A DNA stretch of 28,953 bases from UBA7374 sp965660635 (GTDB lineage: Bacteria > Verrucomicrobiota > Verrucomicrobiia > Opitutales > Coraliomargaritaceae). Location of the stretch: positions 1-28,953 of the forward strand of contig CBFIAS010000026.1 of the NCBI GenBank assembly GCA_965660635.1, read 5' to 3'. The position numbers were made by a program, and so were the translations under genes. Shown one piece after another: positions 1 through 6,879 of the stretch; the first letter of the stretch is position 1; the number at the start of each line of letters is the position of its first letter. The notes under the pieces were generated by a model that did no database searches, had not been told where the DNA came from, and worked only from the letters and a program-made list of their open reading frames with translations.

Positions 1-451
1 TAACTTGAACTGTGCCTGCCTCCGGTAGGTTCCGCCAATACTCAAGCGCAGCCTGAAGTAAGTTGAAAGTGCCAACAACATTGGTCTGGATGAACTCGCC
101 GGGGCCGTCGATCGAGCGGTCGACGTGGCTCTCTGCCGCGAGGTGCATGACCGCGTCGGGCTGATAGAACTCAAAAATCTCTGTGAGTGATTTTTGAAGT
201 TCCAGTCCAGGTTTAGAGTTCAAGTTGCCAGTAATACCTTTTTCTGGAGCTAGGGACTGGAACTTTGCATCGGCCAGATCGACCTGCTCGAAGTGATAGT
301 TCGGGTGGCCGGCGAGATCCGCGAGGGACTCAGGATTGCCCGCGTAAGTGAGCTTGTCGAGGTTGACCACGGTCTCGCCCTTTTGCTGAACGAGCATGCG
401 CACGAGATTGGAGCCGATGAAGCCGCAGCCGCCTGTTACGAGGATTATCAT
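1..451 (-). CDS. rfbB: dTDP-glucose 4,6-dehydratase, N-terminal part (cut by window edge)
   Basis: This enzyme of the extended short-chain dehydrogenase family converts dTDP-glucose to dTDP-4-keto-6-deoxyglucose, the second step to dTDP-rhamnose and other deoxysugars for surface glycans. The 150 codons in the window start with MIILVTGGCGFIGSNLVRML, the NAD-binding GxxGxxG loop. Then come LDKLTYAGN, typical of RmlB, and HLAAESHVDRSIDGPGEFI with the conserved SHVDRSI segment. The catalytic YxxxK lies beyond the window. The ATG at 449-451 has no Shine-Dalgarno site. Residues 63-85 are an insertion absent from the usual family layout, encoded by a 69-bp element with perfect inverted-repeat ends (separate entry). 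Deleting it leaves a normal join, ADA-QKSLTEIF. The identification is firm; whether the product is active with the insertion cannot be seen. Confidence 0.93.
   Translation of the reverse strand, partial: MIILVTGGCGFIGSNLVRMLVQQKGETVVNLDKLTYAGNPESLADLAGHPNYHFEQVDLADAKFQSLAPEKGITGNLNSKPGLELQKSLTEIFEFYQPDAVMHLAAESHVDRSIDGPGEFIQTNVVGTFNLLQAALEYWRNLPEAGTVQV
197..265. repeat. 69-bp element with 12-bp inverted repeats inside rfbB
   Basis: The arms AAGTTCCAGTCC (197-208) and GGACTGGAACTT (254-265) are perfect reverse complements separated by 45 bp. The element is exactly 23 codons long and begins and ends on codon boundaries of rfbB (residues 63-85), so it is read through in frame without a stop. 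It corresponds to a segment that ordinary RmlB proteins lack. The layout resembles a miniature palindromic element that has settled in a coding gene, like the palindromic elements known from Rickettsia genes. No other copy was found on reading this window, and no clear target-site duplication is visible. Confidence 0.7.
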
Positions 452-469
452 GGGAAGGATAATTGTTGA

Positions 470-503
470 TTAATCGCAGAGACCGCAGAGACAGAGAAGA
501 AGA
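470..503. repeat. Intergenic 'cgcagagac' type direct repeat
   Basis: The stretch from 470 reads ATTAATCGCAGAGACCGCAG and continues AGACAGAGAAGAAG. It contains two close copies of GCAGAGAC (477-484 and 486-493) and a third, degenerate copy. Short repeats of this cgcagagac form are dispersed between genes in many Verrucomicrobiota, Planctomycetota and other genomes, from general knowledge. It lies just upstream of rfbB, between that gene and the hicA stop. Function is unknown. Confidence 0.4.
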
Positions 504-563
504 TCAGCCTGCCGGGGTTTTGGCGGAACAATTTAAAGCAGAATAACTTTTCAGCGATGTATT

Positions 564-776
564 CTACATCAGGTCTTTGAATTGCTGCGGAGTCAGCCCG
601 GCATCCTTAGCGATGTTGCCGATAGTGATTGCATTAATTGGATTATGCCGGGGAATAGTTAGACGAATCAAACCGTTACTCATCACAATATGGCCACTTT
701 GACGAACAATCCGATAACCAAGTTTTTCAAATACTCGAACCGCTTCACGTTGACGAATACCAGGAAGCCTTGGCAT
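564..776 (-). CDS. hicA: HicA-type mRNA interferase toxin
   Basis: The 70-residue protein fits the HicA family of small RNA-cleaving toxins with a double-stranded-RNA-binding-like fold. The family pattern is visible: an N-terminal helix (REAVRVFEKLGYRIVRQ), then SGHIVM carrying the catalytic histidine, then a beta strand with IPRHNPINAITIGNIAKDAG and a C-terminal helix (LTPQQFKDLM). It follows hicB with only three bases between them (stop of hicB at 780), so the pair is one transcript with antitoxin first. The unit sits between sugar-nucleotide genes and is probably an accessory insertion. The family and pairing are clear. Toxicity is inferred from the family. Confidence 0.88.
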   Translation of the reverse strand: MPRLPGIRQREAVRVFEKLGYRIVRQSGHIVMSNGLIRLTIPRHNPINAITIGNIAKDAGLTPQQFKDLM

Positions 777-779
777 AAG

Positions 780-977
780 CTAAAGCGCAATCTCTAAAGT
801 TTCGACAGACTTAATTCCGTTCTCTTCAGCTTCGACTTCCAACCAGAGGCGAATCGCCTCAGCGATATTGCGCATTGCCTCCTCCCGGGTGTCGCCTTGG
901 GAGTGGCAACCATGCAGGTCTGAACAACTTACCGAATAACCTTCATCAGTTTCCCATAATTGAATTCGATAACGCAT
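780..977 (-). CDS. hicB: HicB-type antitoxin
   Basis: The 65-residue protein has the partial RNase-H-like fold of HicB antitoxins. It opens with MRYRIQLWETDEGYSVSCSD, then LHGCHSQGDTREEAMRNIAE, matching the family pattern of a beta strand with acidic residues, a glycine-rich GC.SQG turn and a helix with EA..NI.EAI. No separate DNA-binding domain is attached, so any autoregulation would depend on the complex or on another protein. The ATG at 975-977 follows CAGGCTAAATTAA, with no strong ribosome-binding site. The downstream gene is the matching HicA toxin. Confidence 0.88.
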   Translation of the reverse strand: MRYRIQLWETDEGYSVSCSDLHGCHSQGDTREEAMRNIAEAIRLWLEVEAEENGIKSVETLEIAL

Positions 978-1047
978 TTAATTTAGCCTGTTGAATGGCT
1001 TTAAAAGGTCAATAATGAAGGTTTTCTGAAGGACTGCTAACGGTTCA

Positions 1048-2076
1048 CTAAAAAGACTGCGATTTCCACCAGTTGTAGAAACTGTTAACGCCGTCGCGGA
1101 AAGAAGTCCTTGGATTATAGCCCAGCAACTCCCTGGCTTTGGAAATGTCGGCCCAGGTCTGCGGAACGTCGCCCGGCTGCTGGGGCTGTCGATCGATGAT
1201 CGCCTTCTTGCCCAGCACCTCTTCTAGGGTGGTAATCATTTCCGCAAGAGTGATGGTCTGGTCATTGCCGAGATTGATGACTTCGTAATTGGAGCTTCTA
1301 TATTGTAGCGCTCCACGCACACCATCCACAATGTCACCGATGTAAGTGTAGTCGCGCCTGGTGGAACCGTCGCCGAAAACCGGAATGGGCTCGCCGGCCT
1401 CGATCAGTCGGACGAATTTGTTGATGGCCAAATCCGGCCGCTGACGGGGCCCGTACACCGTGAAGAAACGCAGGCCCAAGAACCGGATACCATGCAAGTG
1501 ACTGTAGACGTGGCCCATCAATTCACAGCTGACCTTGGTGCTAGCGTAGGGGCTGATCGGCAGAAGCACGGCATCCTTCTCCGACCAGGGGACATCCGGG
1601 TTCACCCCGTAAACGGAGGAGGAAGAAGCAAAAACGAACTGCTTGATCTCCTGCTCCCTGGCAAACTCGAGCAGGTTCTGGGTGGCGATCACATTTGCCC
1701 TCTGGTAACCAACCGGATCCTGGATAGAAGGCCGGACACCGGCCTTGGCCGCGAGGTGGATAATCGCATCGAATGTTCCGTTTGCAGAATCTGTCTTCTG
1801 ACTTATGCCCTCGGTTCCCTGACATACAAGTCCTTCGGCAATGAATTTGATCTTGGTATAGGTCTCCGGCTCGGCGAGGTCAGCTTCGACCAATTCGAAG
1901 CGGTCACTGGCTCCTGGCTTCGGATCTCTGGCCTCTGTTAGATTCGCATTTTTCAGCGATCTTGCGTAGAACGGATCAAAGTTGTCCACACCGACGACCG
2001 TATGTCCATCAGAGAGGAGACGTTCCAAAACATGGGAACCGATGAATCCGGCGCAGCCTGTGAGAAGGATTTTCAC
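1048..2076 (-). CDS. NAD-dependent sugar-nucleotide epimerase (UDP-glucuronate 4-epimerase type)
   Basis: The 342-residue extended SDR enzyme starts MKILLTGCAGFIGSHVLERL (NAD-binding GxxGxxG). It has DNFDPFYA after the second strand, HLAAKAGVRPSI, FASSSSVYG, the catalytic YASTK (YxxxK) and LRFFTVYGPRQRPDLAI. These features match UDP-glucuronate 4-epimerases and related enzymes that make UDP-galacturonate for capsule or exopolysaccharide. The start codon is GTG (2074-2076) because the following residues form the obligatory first strand. About 24 residues (roughly 77-100) are extra relative to the family, between EADLAEPETYTKI and TFDAIIHLAA. This is the same place in the fold as the insertion in the rfbB product nearby. 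The exact substrate is inferred from similarity and is not certain. Confidence 0.88.
   Translation of the reverse strand: MKILLTGCAGFIGSHVLERLLSDGHTVVGVDNFDPFYARSLKNANLTEARDPKPGASDRFELVEADLAEPETYTKIKFIAEGLVCQGTEGISQKTDSANGTFDAIIHLAAKAGVRPSIQDPVGYQRANVIATQNLLEFAREQEIKQFVFASSSSVYGVNPDVPWSEKDAVLLPISPYASTKVSCELMGHVYSHLHGIRFLGLRFFTVYGPRQRPDLAINKFVRLIEAGEPIPVFGDGSTRRDYTYIGDIVDGVRGALQYRSSNYEVINLGNDQTITLAEMITTLEEVLGKKAIIDRQPQQPGDVPQTWADISKARELLGYNPRTSFRDGVNSFYNWWKSQSF
1800..1832. other. Imperfect inverted repeat inside the epimerase insertion
   Basis: GACTTATG (1800-1807) is the reverse complement of CATAAGTC. The facing arm at 1823-1832 reads CATACAAGTC, so the arms pair apart from a two-base bulge around a 15-base loop. 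The structure lies within the DNA encoding the extra ~24 residues of the epimerase. It is weaker than the palindrome in rfbB and the two inserts do not look homologous at the base level. Confidence 0.3.
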
Positions 2077-2131
2077 TCGATGTTTCAGGTGCTACGTAAA
2101 AAATGAATCCGCAAATATCATCCAACCAGGA

Positions 2132-3640
2132 CTAGTACGTCGGCTGGTACAGTTTGCGAAGTTTCTGCCTCTGCTCGTTGGAAGATTCTGCTACCTCCGA
2201 ATTGAAGGCCAGGGGCGCTCCGTTGATCTCTGCCCAGCGGGCCGATGCCTTGCTCCATGTCTCCGCCGCGATATCCGCCAACAGAGCAAACTGGCTTTCC
2301 GTGAAGTTGTCCTTCTCCGCGGCAAGCACGAGAATCGCCGGGATCTCACCGCGCAGGCTGTGCGTCTCCGACCACAGAGCTGCTTCGTTGGCAGCCGAAC
2401 CGAACACGGAAAATTCACGCTGTTCCTCCCCGATCGTCAAGACCGCCCGGCTGATGCCCATCTTCTTGAGGACAAACTGAAAATCCGACCATACATCCTC
2501 GCCGCTCCCGGCACGTTCGACTTCCGCAATAAACCAGTCCTTCAAGACGAGCGCGTTCCGGTTGTCCTGACGCGAACCAACCGATTCATCCAGATAGGAA
2601 CGCAGGCTGTTGGCGTTGAGCTTCTGCCCGCGCAAGGCAAACAGGATGACGACAAAGGAAAAACCCAGGAACATCGGCAGGTACCGCCCCTGATCGGCAA
2701 AGGCCAATAATCCTCCAAGCAAAGCGAACAAGGAGACGGAGTAGAGGATCAATACCGTGTTGCGGTGGGAAAGGCCGGCACGCAACAGACGATGATGGAT
2801 GTGCTCGCGGTCGGGCCGGAAGAGCGGCAGGCCCTTGATTCCACGTCGGAGAATGGCATAGCCTACATCGATGATGGGGAGGGCGAGGGCCAGAACCGGT
2901 GCAATGAGTGCCGCCAGTACAGCTCCTTTTTCCGAGTTTAGCAGGGAGATTGCGGCAATGACGAAACCAATCATGTAGGCCCCGGAATCGCCCATGTAGA
3001 CCTTGGCCGGAGGAAAGTTGTGGAAGAGGAATCCCAACAAGGATCCGACCATCCCGAGGGAAAGGATGAAGGAAAAGGCAGACCCCTTGGAGAAACTTAA
3101 AAAGGCCAGCAGCACCATCAGCATCAGCCCGATGCCGCCCGCCAAGCCGTCCAGCCCGTCGACCAGGTTGATCAGGTTCATCATGGCGACATACCAGAAG
3201 ACCGTGACCAGCAGTCCGAAGAAACCCAGTTGAAACTCCATGCCGAACAAGGGCACCGCGACTCGTTCGATGGAGAGCCCGCAATAGTATGCAGCCAAGC
3301 CGATCCCAATTTGCACCAGCATCTTGAGCTTCGCGCCGAGCGGACAGAGGTCGTCGATAAAGCCCAGCAAGAACGCGGAGATTGCTCCGGCGAATACGCC
3401 ATAATGCATCAAGGACTTGTTGTCTTTGTCGTCCAGAAGGAAGAAACATAGCAAGTAAGTCGCGACAAGGCCCAGCGCGATACCGACCCCGCCAATGCGC
3501 GGGATGACCCCCACATGCGTGTGGTGGTGCTGGGGCTGCGACTGGTTGCCGCGACCGAACCCGGCCTGCAGCAGCCCGAAGATGGCGACCCAGGAAACAA
3601 AACAGCCCAAGAGCAGAAAAAATAAAACCGGCAGGGACAC
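2132..3640 (-). CDS. WecA/MraY-family undecaprenyl-phosphate sugar-1-phosphate transferase with C-terminal extension
   Basis: The protein moves a sugar-1-phosphate (usually GlcNAc-1-P) from UDP-sugar to undecaprenyl phosphate at the inner face of the cytoplasmic membrane, initiating glycan synthesis. Family landmarks are in order: IPRIGGVGIALG near the N terminus, FIDDL (the DDxxD-like motif), NLINLVDGLDGLAGG, VYMGDSGAYMIGF, and PDREHIHHRLL, the histidine-rich loop of WecA-type enzymes. About ten or eleven membrane segments precede residue ~345. The remaining ~155 residues are soluble and not part of the usual family; they include a weak alpha/beta pattern (AVLTIGEEQREFSVFG) but no domain I recognise. 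The start is GTG at 3638-3640. It lies 55 bases upstream of the epimerase, so co-transcription is likely. It may be WecA-like or the TagO-like initiator of an exopolysaccharide. Confidence 0.9.
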   Translation of the reverse strand: MSLPVLFFLLLGCFVSWVAIFGLLQAGFGRGNQSQPQHHHTHVGVIPRIGGVGIALGLVATYLLCFFLLDDKDNKSLMHYGVFAGAISAFLLGFIDDLCPLGAKLKMLVQIGIGLAAYYCGLSIERVAVPLFGMEFQLGFFGLLVTVFWYVAMMNLINLVDGLDGLAGGIGLMLMVLLAFLSFSKGSAFSFILSLGMVGSLLGFLFHNFPPAKVYMGDSGAYMIGFVIAAISLLNSEKGAVLAALIAPVLALALPIIDVGYAILRRGIKGLPLFRPDREHIHHRLLRAGLSHRNTVLILYSVSLFALLGGLLAFADQGRYLPMFLGFSFVVILFALRGQKLNANSLRSYLDESVGSRQDNRNALVLKDWFIAEVERAGSGEDVWSDFQFVLKKMGISRAVLTIGEEQREFSVFGSAANEAALWSETHSLRGEIPAILVLAAEKDNFTESQFALLADIAAETWSKASARWAEINGAPLAFNSEVAESSNEQRQKLRKLYQPTY

Positions 3641-3763
3641 GGCAGATGAAACTGGATTAAAATGTCACAGCGGCTGCCGTACCCTCAAGAGTAAACACGC
3701 TGCCGCCATTGGTCGTTCGGAGATTTTCCGAGACCTTCGGGACTCTCTGCTGTAACTGTCTTT

Positions 3764-3787
3764 CGTAGCGGATAGTTTTTAGCTACG
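3764..3787. other. Small inverted repeat between gbsR-like gene and glycan transferase
   Basis: CGTAGC (3764-3769) and GCTACG (3782-3787) are reverse complements separated by 12 bases. The repeat sits 13 bp past the stop of the upstream minus-strand regulator. It could be a weak terminator, but the stem is only six pairs and no T run follows. Confidence 0.25.
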
Positions 3788-3799
3788 TATCAAATTCGA

Positions 3800-4369
3800 C
3801 TAAACGACCTCCCGGCCGGATTCTTCCGCGTCGCTCAAAAGGTTGCTCCCACCCAGAACGGCCATGACAACCGGCACAAGCCTGACCGTCCTGGTTTGCC
3901 AGGAGCGGAGCGTGGAAATTCGCGCGGCCGCATGCTCCTGTACGGCTGAATCCTCCTCCTCGATAAGCGCCTCGATCTGCTCCAACCGCGAGGCCCCCGA
4001 TTCCAGGTGCGGGGTGAACTGGTCGCGCACAAAGCCGCTGACCAAGCGCTTCATCGACAATTCCGGCTCGAAGTGATCCTTGCGGCTGCCCACCACATAT
4101 TGTACGCGCACGGCACCCAGTTGGCGCAACAGCTTCAGGCCCTGGCTGACTGAACCCCGGCTGATCCTCAAGCGCTCGACCAGATCATCAAAGGTCAACG
4201 CCTGCGCGGCACAAAACAAAACCCCGTAAATCTCTCCAATCGAGCGGGGAAACCCGATCAAGGCAGCCGCACGTACGAAAACCTCTATGGTGGCCGTCTC
4301 CCAGGCAGCCAATGAGCGGCCCGTTGAAACGACTTCCTCTGTGATTTCCTGCGTCATGGAGTGCGGCAT
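3800..4369 (-). CDS. GbsR/MarR-family winged-helix transcriptional regulator
   Basis: The protein fits the GbsR family of winged-helix regulators, which in Bacillus senses choline and controls glycine-betaine synthesis. The helix-turn-helix is seen in LIGFPRSIGEIYGVLFCA, then LTFDDLVERLRISRGSVSQG, then LKLLRQLGAVR and the wing RKDHFEPE. The C-terminal third is helical with an acidic stretch (EALIEEEDSAV) suited to dimerisation. The ATG at 4367-4369 gives 189 residues. A second ATG twelve bases further in (4355-4357) is equally plausible, and a longer TTG start at 4388-4390 is unlikely. An AT-rich dyad lies just upstream (separate entry). The ligand and targets are unknown; no choline or betaine genes are adjacent. 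Confidence 0.8.
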   Translation of the reverse strand: MPHSMTQEITEEVVSTGRSLAAWETATIEVFVRAAALIGFPRSIGEIYGVLFCAAQALTFDDLVERLRISRGSVSQGLKLLRQLGAVRVQYVVGSRKDHFEPELSMKRLVSGFVRDQFTPHLESGASRLEQIEALIEEEDSAVQEHAAARISTLRSWQTRTVRLVPVVMAVLGGSNLLSDAEESGREVV

Positions 4370-4395
4370 GGGACTACAGACCAACACCAAATTAC

Positions 4396-4432
4396 ATTTT
4401 GTTCAAGTATTTTTGAAGACAATAAACAAAAT
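4396..4432. promoter_or_regulatory. AT-rich dyad upstream of the GbsR-like gene, candidate operator
   Basis: ATTTTGTT (4396-4403) and AACAAAAT (4425-4432) are perfect reverse complements. A second shorter pair, TTCAA (4402-4406) and TTGAA (4413-4417), lies inside. The block is strikingly AT-rich in a GC-rich neighbourhood and lies about 27 bases upstream of the regulator start. That is the place expected for a promoter and an autoregulatory site. GbsR-type proteins bind such dyads near their own promoters; binding here is inferred. Confidence 0.4.
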
Positions 4433-4469
4433 AAACCACCTGCCGCGATCCCCAGTCGCTGCCTGTCAA

Positions 4470-4736
4470 TCAGTTGAAGTAGCCCCGCAAGAGGACAAAC
4501 CAAGTGGCAGCGAGGCTAATCGCCACCAACACGGCGCCCACCGACCGCATGAAGCGCGAGAATTTATTGTACTCGAAGACGTTGCTCACCCCGAATAGCT
4601 GGTTGCAAATCCATGCCCGCAGGGCACGCATCCGCTCCCTGTCTGAACTGAGAAGGTAGGCCCCAGCCACACCCGGCAGCACGCAAAGAACCACTTTGGC
4701 CAAAAGAATGGCGAAACCAATATTAAGCATTTCCAT
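4470..4736 (-). CDS. Small membrane protein of unknown function
   Basis: The 88-residue product has two hydrophobic segments: residues ~4-29 (IGFAILLAKVVLCVLPGVAG) and ~66-85 (VGAVLVAISLAATWFVLL). They are joined by a basic, aromatic stretch (RALRAWICNQLFGVSNVF, then EYNKFSRFMR). Both ends probably lie on the same side, giving a helical hairpin in the inner membrane. The gene stands between hisA and the GbsR-like regulator on the same strand, with about 60-100 bases on either side. I do not recognise the family. The length, ATG start and membrane pattern support a real gene, but no function can be assigned. Confidence 0.6.
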   Translation of the reverse strand: MEMLNIGFAILLAKVVLCVLPGVAGAYLLSSDRERMRALRAWICNQLFGVSNVFEYNKFSRFMRSVGAVLVAISLAATWFVLLRGYFN

Positions 4737-4832
4737 ATACGAAGTCAGGTTGAAGGCAGAATTATCCCCTTACGAGGTCATTGAAAACCGTCTTCTAATG
4801 ATGCCTGTTTGCAAATTTGCCAATCCTATTCT

Positions 4833-5606
4833 TCAGCGGTTGCCGCGATTCCATGCCAGGCAGTCCGCATAGCGCACTCCCGAACCACCAAAAATATCCA
4901 GCGCGCTGCCGATCGTGAGATCCACCCTGCCCCCACTGAGACGATCCACCCGGGCCAGATCGCCTAAGCCGCCGGCTCCTCCCGCATAAGTAACCGGCAC
5001 CCGGCAATTCTCGCCGAGAAAGGCCACCAGGGCGGAGTCGATTCCGCCGCACTTGCCCTCGACGTCTGCAGCGTGAACCAGAAACTCCGCGCACCAGCGG
5101 CCAATCTCCTCCAGCGAGTCCCTCTCCAGAAATAGATCCGTCGGCGTCTGCCAGCGGTTCATCGCCACCCGCCAGCCACCGTCCTCCGTGCAGCGGCAAC
5201 TCAAGTCCACGACCAACCGGTCACGCCCCGTCTCGGCAGCAAGCGCCTCCAGCCGCTTCCACTGGAAGCAACCGTCAGGATTAAACAGGTGCGAAGTCAC
5301 AATCACATGACTGGCCCCGGCCTCCAGCCAGCCAGCCGCGTTTTCCGGGTTGATACCGCCGCCCACCTGCAAGCCGCCCGGGTAGGCTTTCAAGGCTTCC
5401 AGCGCGGCCTCCCGGTTCCCCCGCCCCAGCTGGATCAGGTGCCCGCCAGTCAACCCGTCCCGGCGGTACATGTCGGCATAGAAGCTTGACGGGCGATCCG
5501 ACACAAAATTGGTTTGCAGGTCGTTCTCCGCCCCGGTGAGCGAACTCCCCACGATTTGCTTCACCCTTCCCAGGTGCAGGTCGATACAAGGCCGAAAAAG
5601 CGTCAT
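4833..5606 (-). CDS. hisA: Eukaryote-type ProFAR isomerase HisA
   Basis: The enzyme isomerises ProFAR to PRFAR, the fourth step of histidine biosynthesis, using a beta/alpha barrel. The sequence follows the fungal/plant His6 form rather than the usual bacterial HisA. Landmarks are FRPCIDLHLGRVKQIVGSSL, TNFVSDRPSSFYA, LQVGGGINPENA, VIVTSHLF, RLVVDLSCR, FLVHAADVEGKCGGID, VTYAGGAG and VDLTIGSALDIFGG. The two catalytic aspartates are expected in CIDLH and VVDLS and both are present. I chose the ATG at 5604-5606 (257 residues) over an earlier start because family members begin a few residues before the CIDLH strand. No other histidine genes are in the window. It reads away from the fecR-like gene across a ~100-base divergent spacer. 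Confidence 0.93.
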   Translation of the reverse strand: MTLFRPCIDLHLGRVKQIVGSSLTGAENDLQTNFVSDRPSSFYADMYRRDGLTGGHLIQLGRGNREAALEALKAYPGGLQVGGGINPENAAGWLEAGASHVIVTSHLFNPDGCFQWKRLEALAAETGRDRLVVDLSCRCTEDGGWRVAMNRWQTPTDLFLERDSLEEIGRWCAEFLVHAADVEGKCGGIDSALVAFLGENCRVPVTYAGGAGGLGDLARVDRLSGGRVDLTIGSALDIFGGSGVRYADCLAWNRGNR

Positions 5607-5710
5607 AACCCTGTAAATACACTGGATCGCCCGATACAAAAGCCGAAAAAGCTTGAACCCGCATCACTCAGCGCTAAATATTTCACGACACTGCACCTTC
5701 AATTTACCAA

Positions 5711-6568
5711 ATGAAAAATCTACAATTTATTCGGCTCGCGCTCATTGCATTGCTGAGCGCTACTACCGCGCAGGCCGCTGACCTAGCCTCCGCAAAAGTC
5801 CTCAAAGTTACCGGCAACGCCTTGAAGTACACACAGGGAGGCGGCAGCGCCGATCTGCAGGAAGGCGACATCCTCAAAGAGGGCGATGGCATCACGACCT
5901 CATTCCTCACCTCGGTTGAGCTGATCTTCTCCAACGGCACGGAGCTTACAATAGATGAGAACTCCAGCCTTACCTTCGAGGAAATGGCACAGGAGCCCTT
6001 CTCCGGAAACAACACCTACGAGCAACTCAGCGCCGACCCCAGCCGCTCGCAGACCCTCCTGCAACTCAACTACGGCCAGGTGGACGGCCACGTCAAGCAA
6101 CTGCGCAGCGACTCCTCCTTTGAGATCAACACGCCACTCGGCACCGCAGCCATCCGCGGCACGATCTTCGTCATCACCCTCAAGTTCGATATCGCCACCG
6201 GTGATGTCATCCTTTCTGTCAACAACGTGAACGGCATTGTGGAGGTCAAGTCACCCTTCCTCGGCGAAATTGAATACGGCAAGAAGAGAGTTTACGAAAC
6301 CGAAGTGGATTCCGATGCGATTCCTGAGGAGATACAAGCCCTTGAACTCGTCGTTGAGAGTGTTCCGCCCACCCACACTGTCATTATCCGGATCAAGTCG
6401 GACAATCCAAACTTCGACACCCTGATCAAGAAGGCAATCAACATCAGCCCGAAAGACACGAGCGTTACTCCGCCAGCTCCCCCGGGCCCGCCACCGCCAC
6501 CTCAAGTTACTCCGGAGGATCCAGGCGTGCAAGTCACTAGCCCGGCGACTCCTACTCCATTCCAGTAA
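5711..6568 (+). CDS. Secreted FecR-domain protein with proline-rich tail
   Basis: The 285-residue protein begins with a clear signal peptide (hydrophobic LALIALLSATTAQA, cleavage near AQA-AD). A FecR-type domain follows: KVTGNALKYTQGG, LQEGDILKEGDGITTS, VELIFSNGTELTIDENSSL and, later, SSFEINTPLGTAAIRGT with the characteristic TPLGTAAIRGT strand. The domain is beta-rich and located outside the cytoplasm; in other bacteria it occurs in sigma-factor regulators and in surface proteins. Here there is no transmembrane anti-sigma segment, so a structural or surface role is more likely. The C-terminal ~50 residues are proline-rich (PPAPPGPPPPPQVTP) and probably unstructured. A strong terminator follows directly, and hisA is divergent upstream. 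Confidence 0.85.
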   Translation: MKNLQFIRLALIALLSATTAQAADLASAKVLKVTGNALKYTQGGGSADLQEGDILKEGDGITTSFLTSVELIFSNGTELTIDENSSLTFEEMAQEPFSGNNTYEQLSADPSRSQTLLQLNYGQVDGHVKQLRSDSSFEINTPLGTAAIRGTIFVITLKFDIATGDVILSVNNVNGIVEVKSPFLGEIEYGKKRVYETEVDSDAIPEEIQALELVVESVPPTHTVIIRIKSDNPNFDTLIKKAINISPKDTSVTPPAPPGPPPPPQVTPEDPGVQVTSPATPTPFQ

Positions 6569-6586
6569 GGATTCTTGATACTTTCA

Positions 6587-6613
6587 AAACCCCGGTTCGC
6601 CGGGGTTTCTCTT
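6587..6613 (+). terminator. Rho-independent terminator after the fecR-like gene
   Basis: AAACCCCGG (6587-6595) pairs perfectly with CCGGGGTTT (6600-6608) around a stable TTCG loop, followed by TCTCTTT. It begins 19 bases after the stop codon at 6568. Confidence 0.88.
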
Positions 6614-6879
6614 TGGTTCCTAGACAATTTCCGGGATCCGGGCAGATGCATACTCAGGAGCGTTCTGCTTTTTGCCCGCGAAGTGCCGCTAAGTCAGGAT
6701 GACTGGAGTGGAATAAGGAAAGAAGGAAGGCAGGAATATGGAACTGCTGGGGGCGCACTGCATCTGTGCAGGGGGAGTATGGAAAAATAATTGGTGGCAG
6801 AATAATTCAGGATGGATCACAAGACGGGAAAGACAAAAACGGACAACTGGAATCATACCCGATTTTTATAATATATGCC

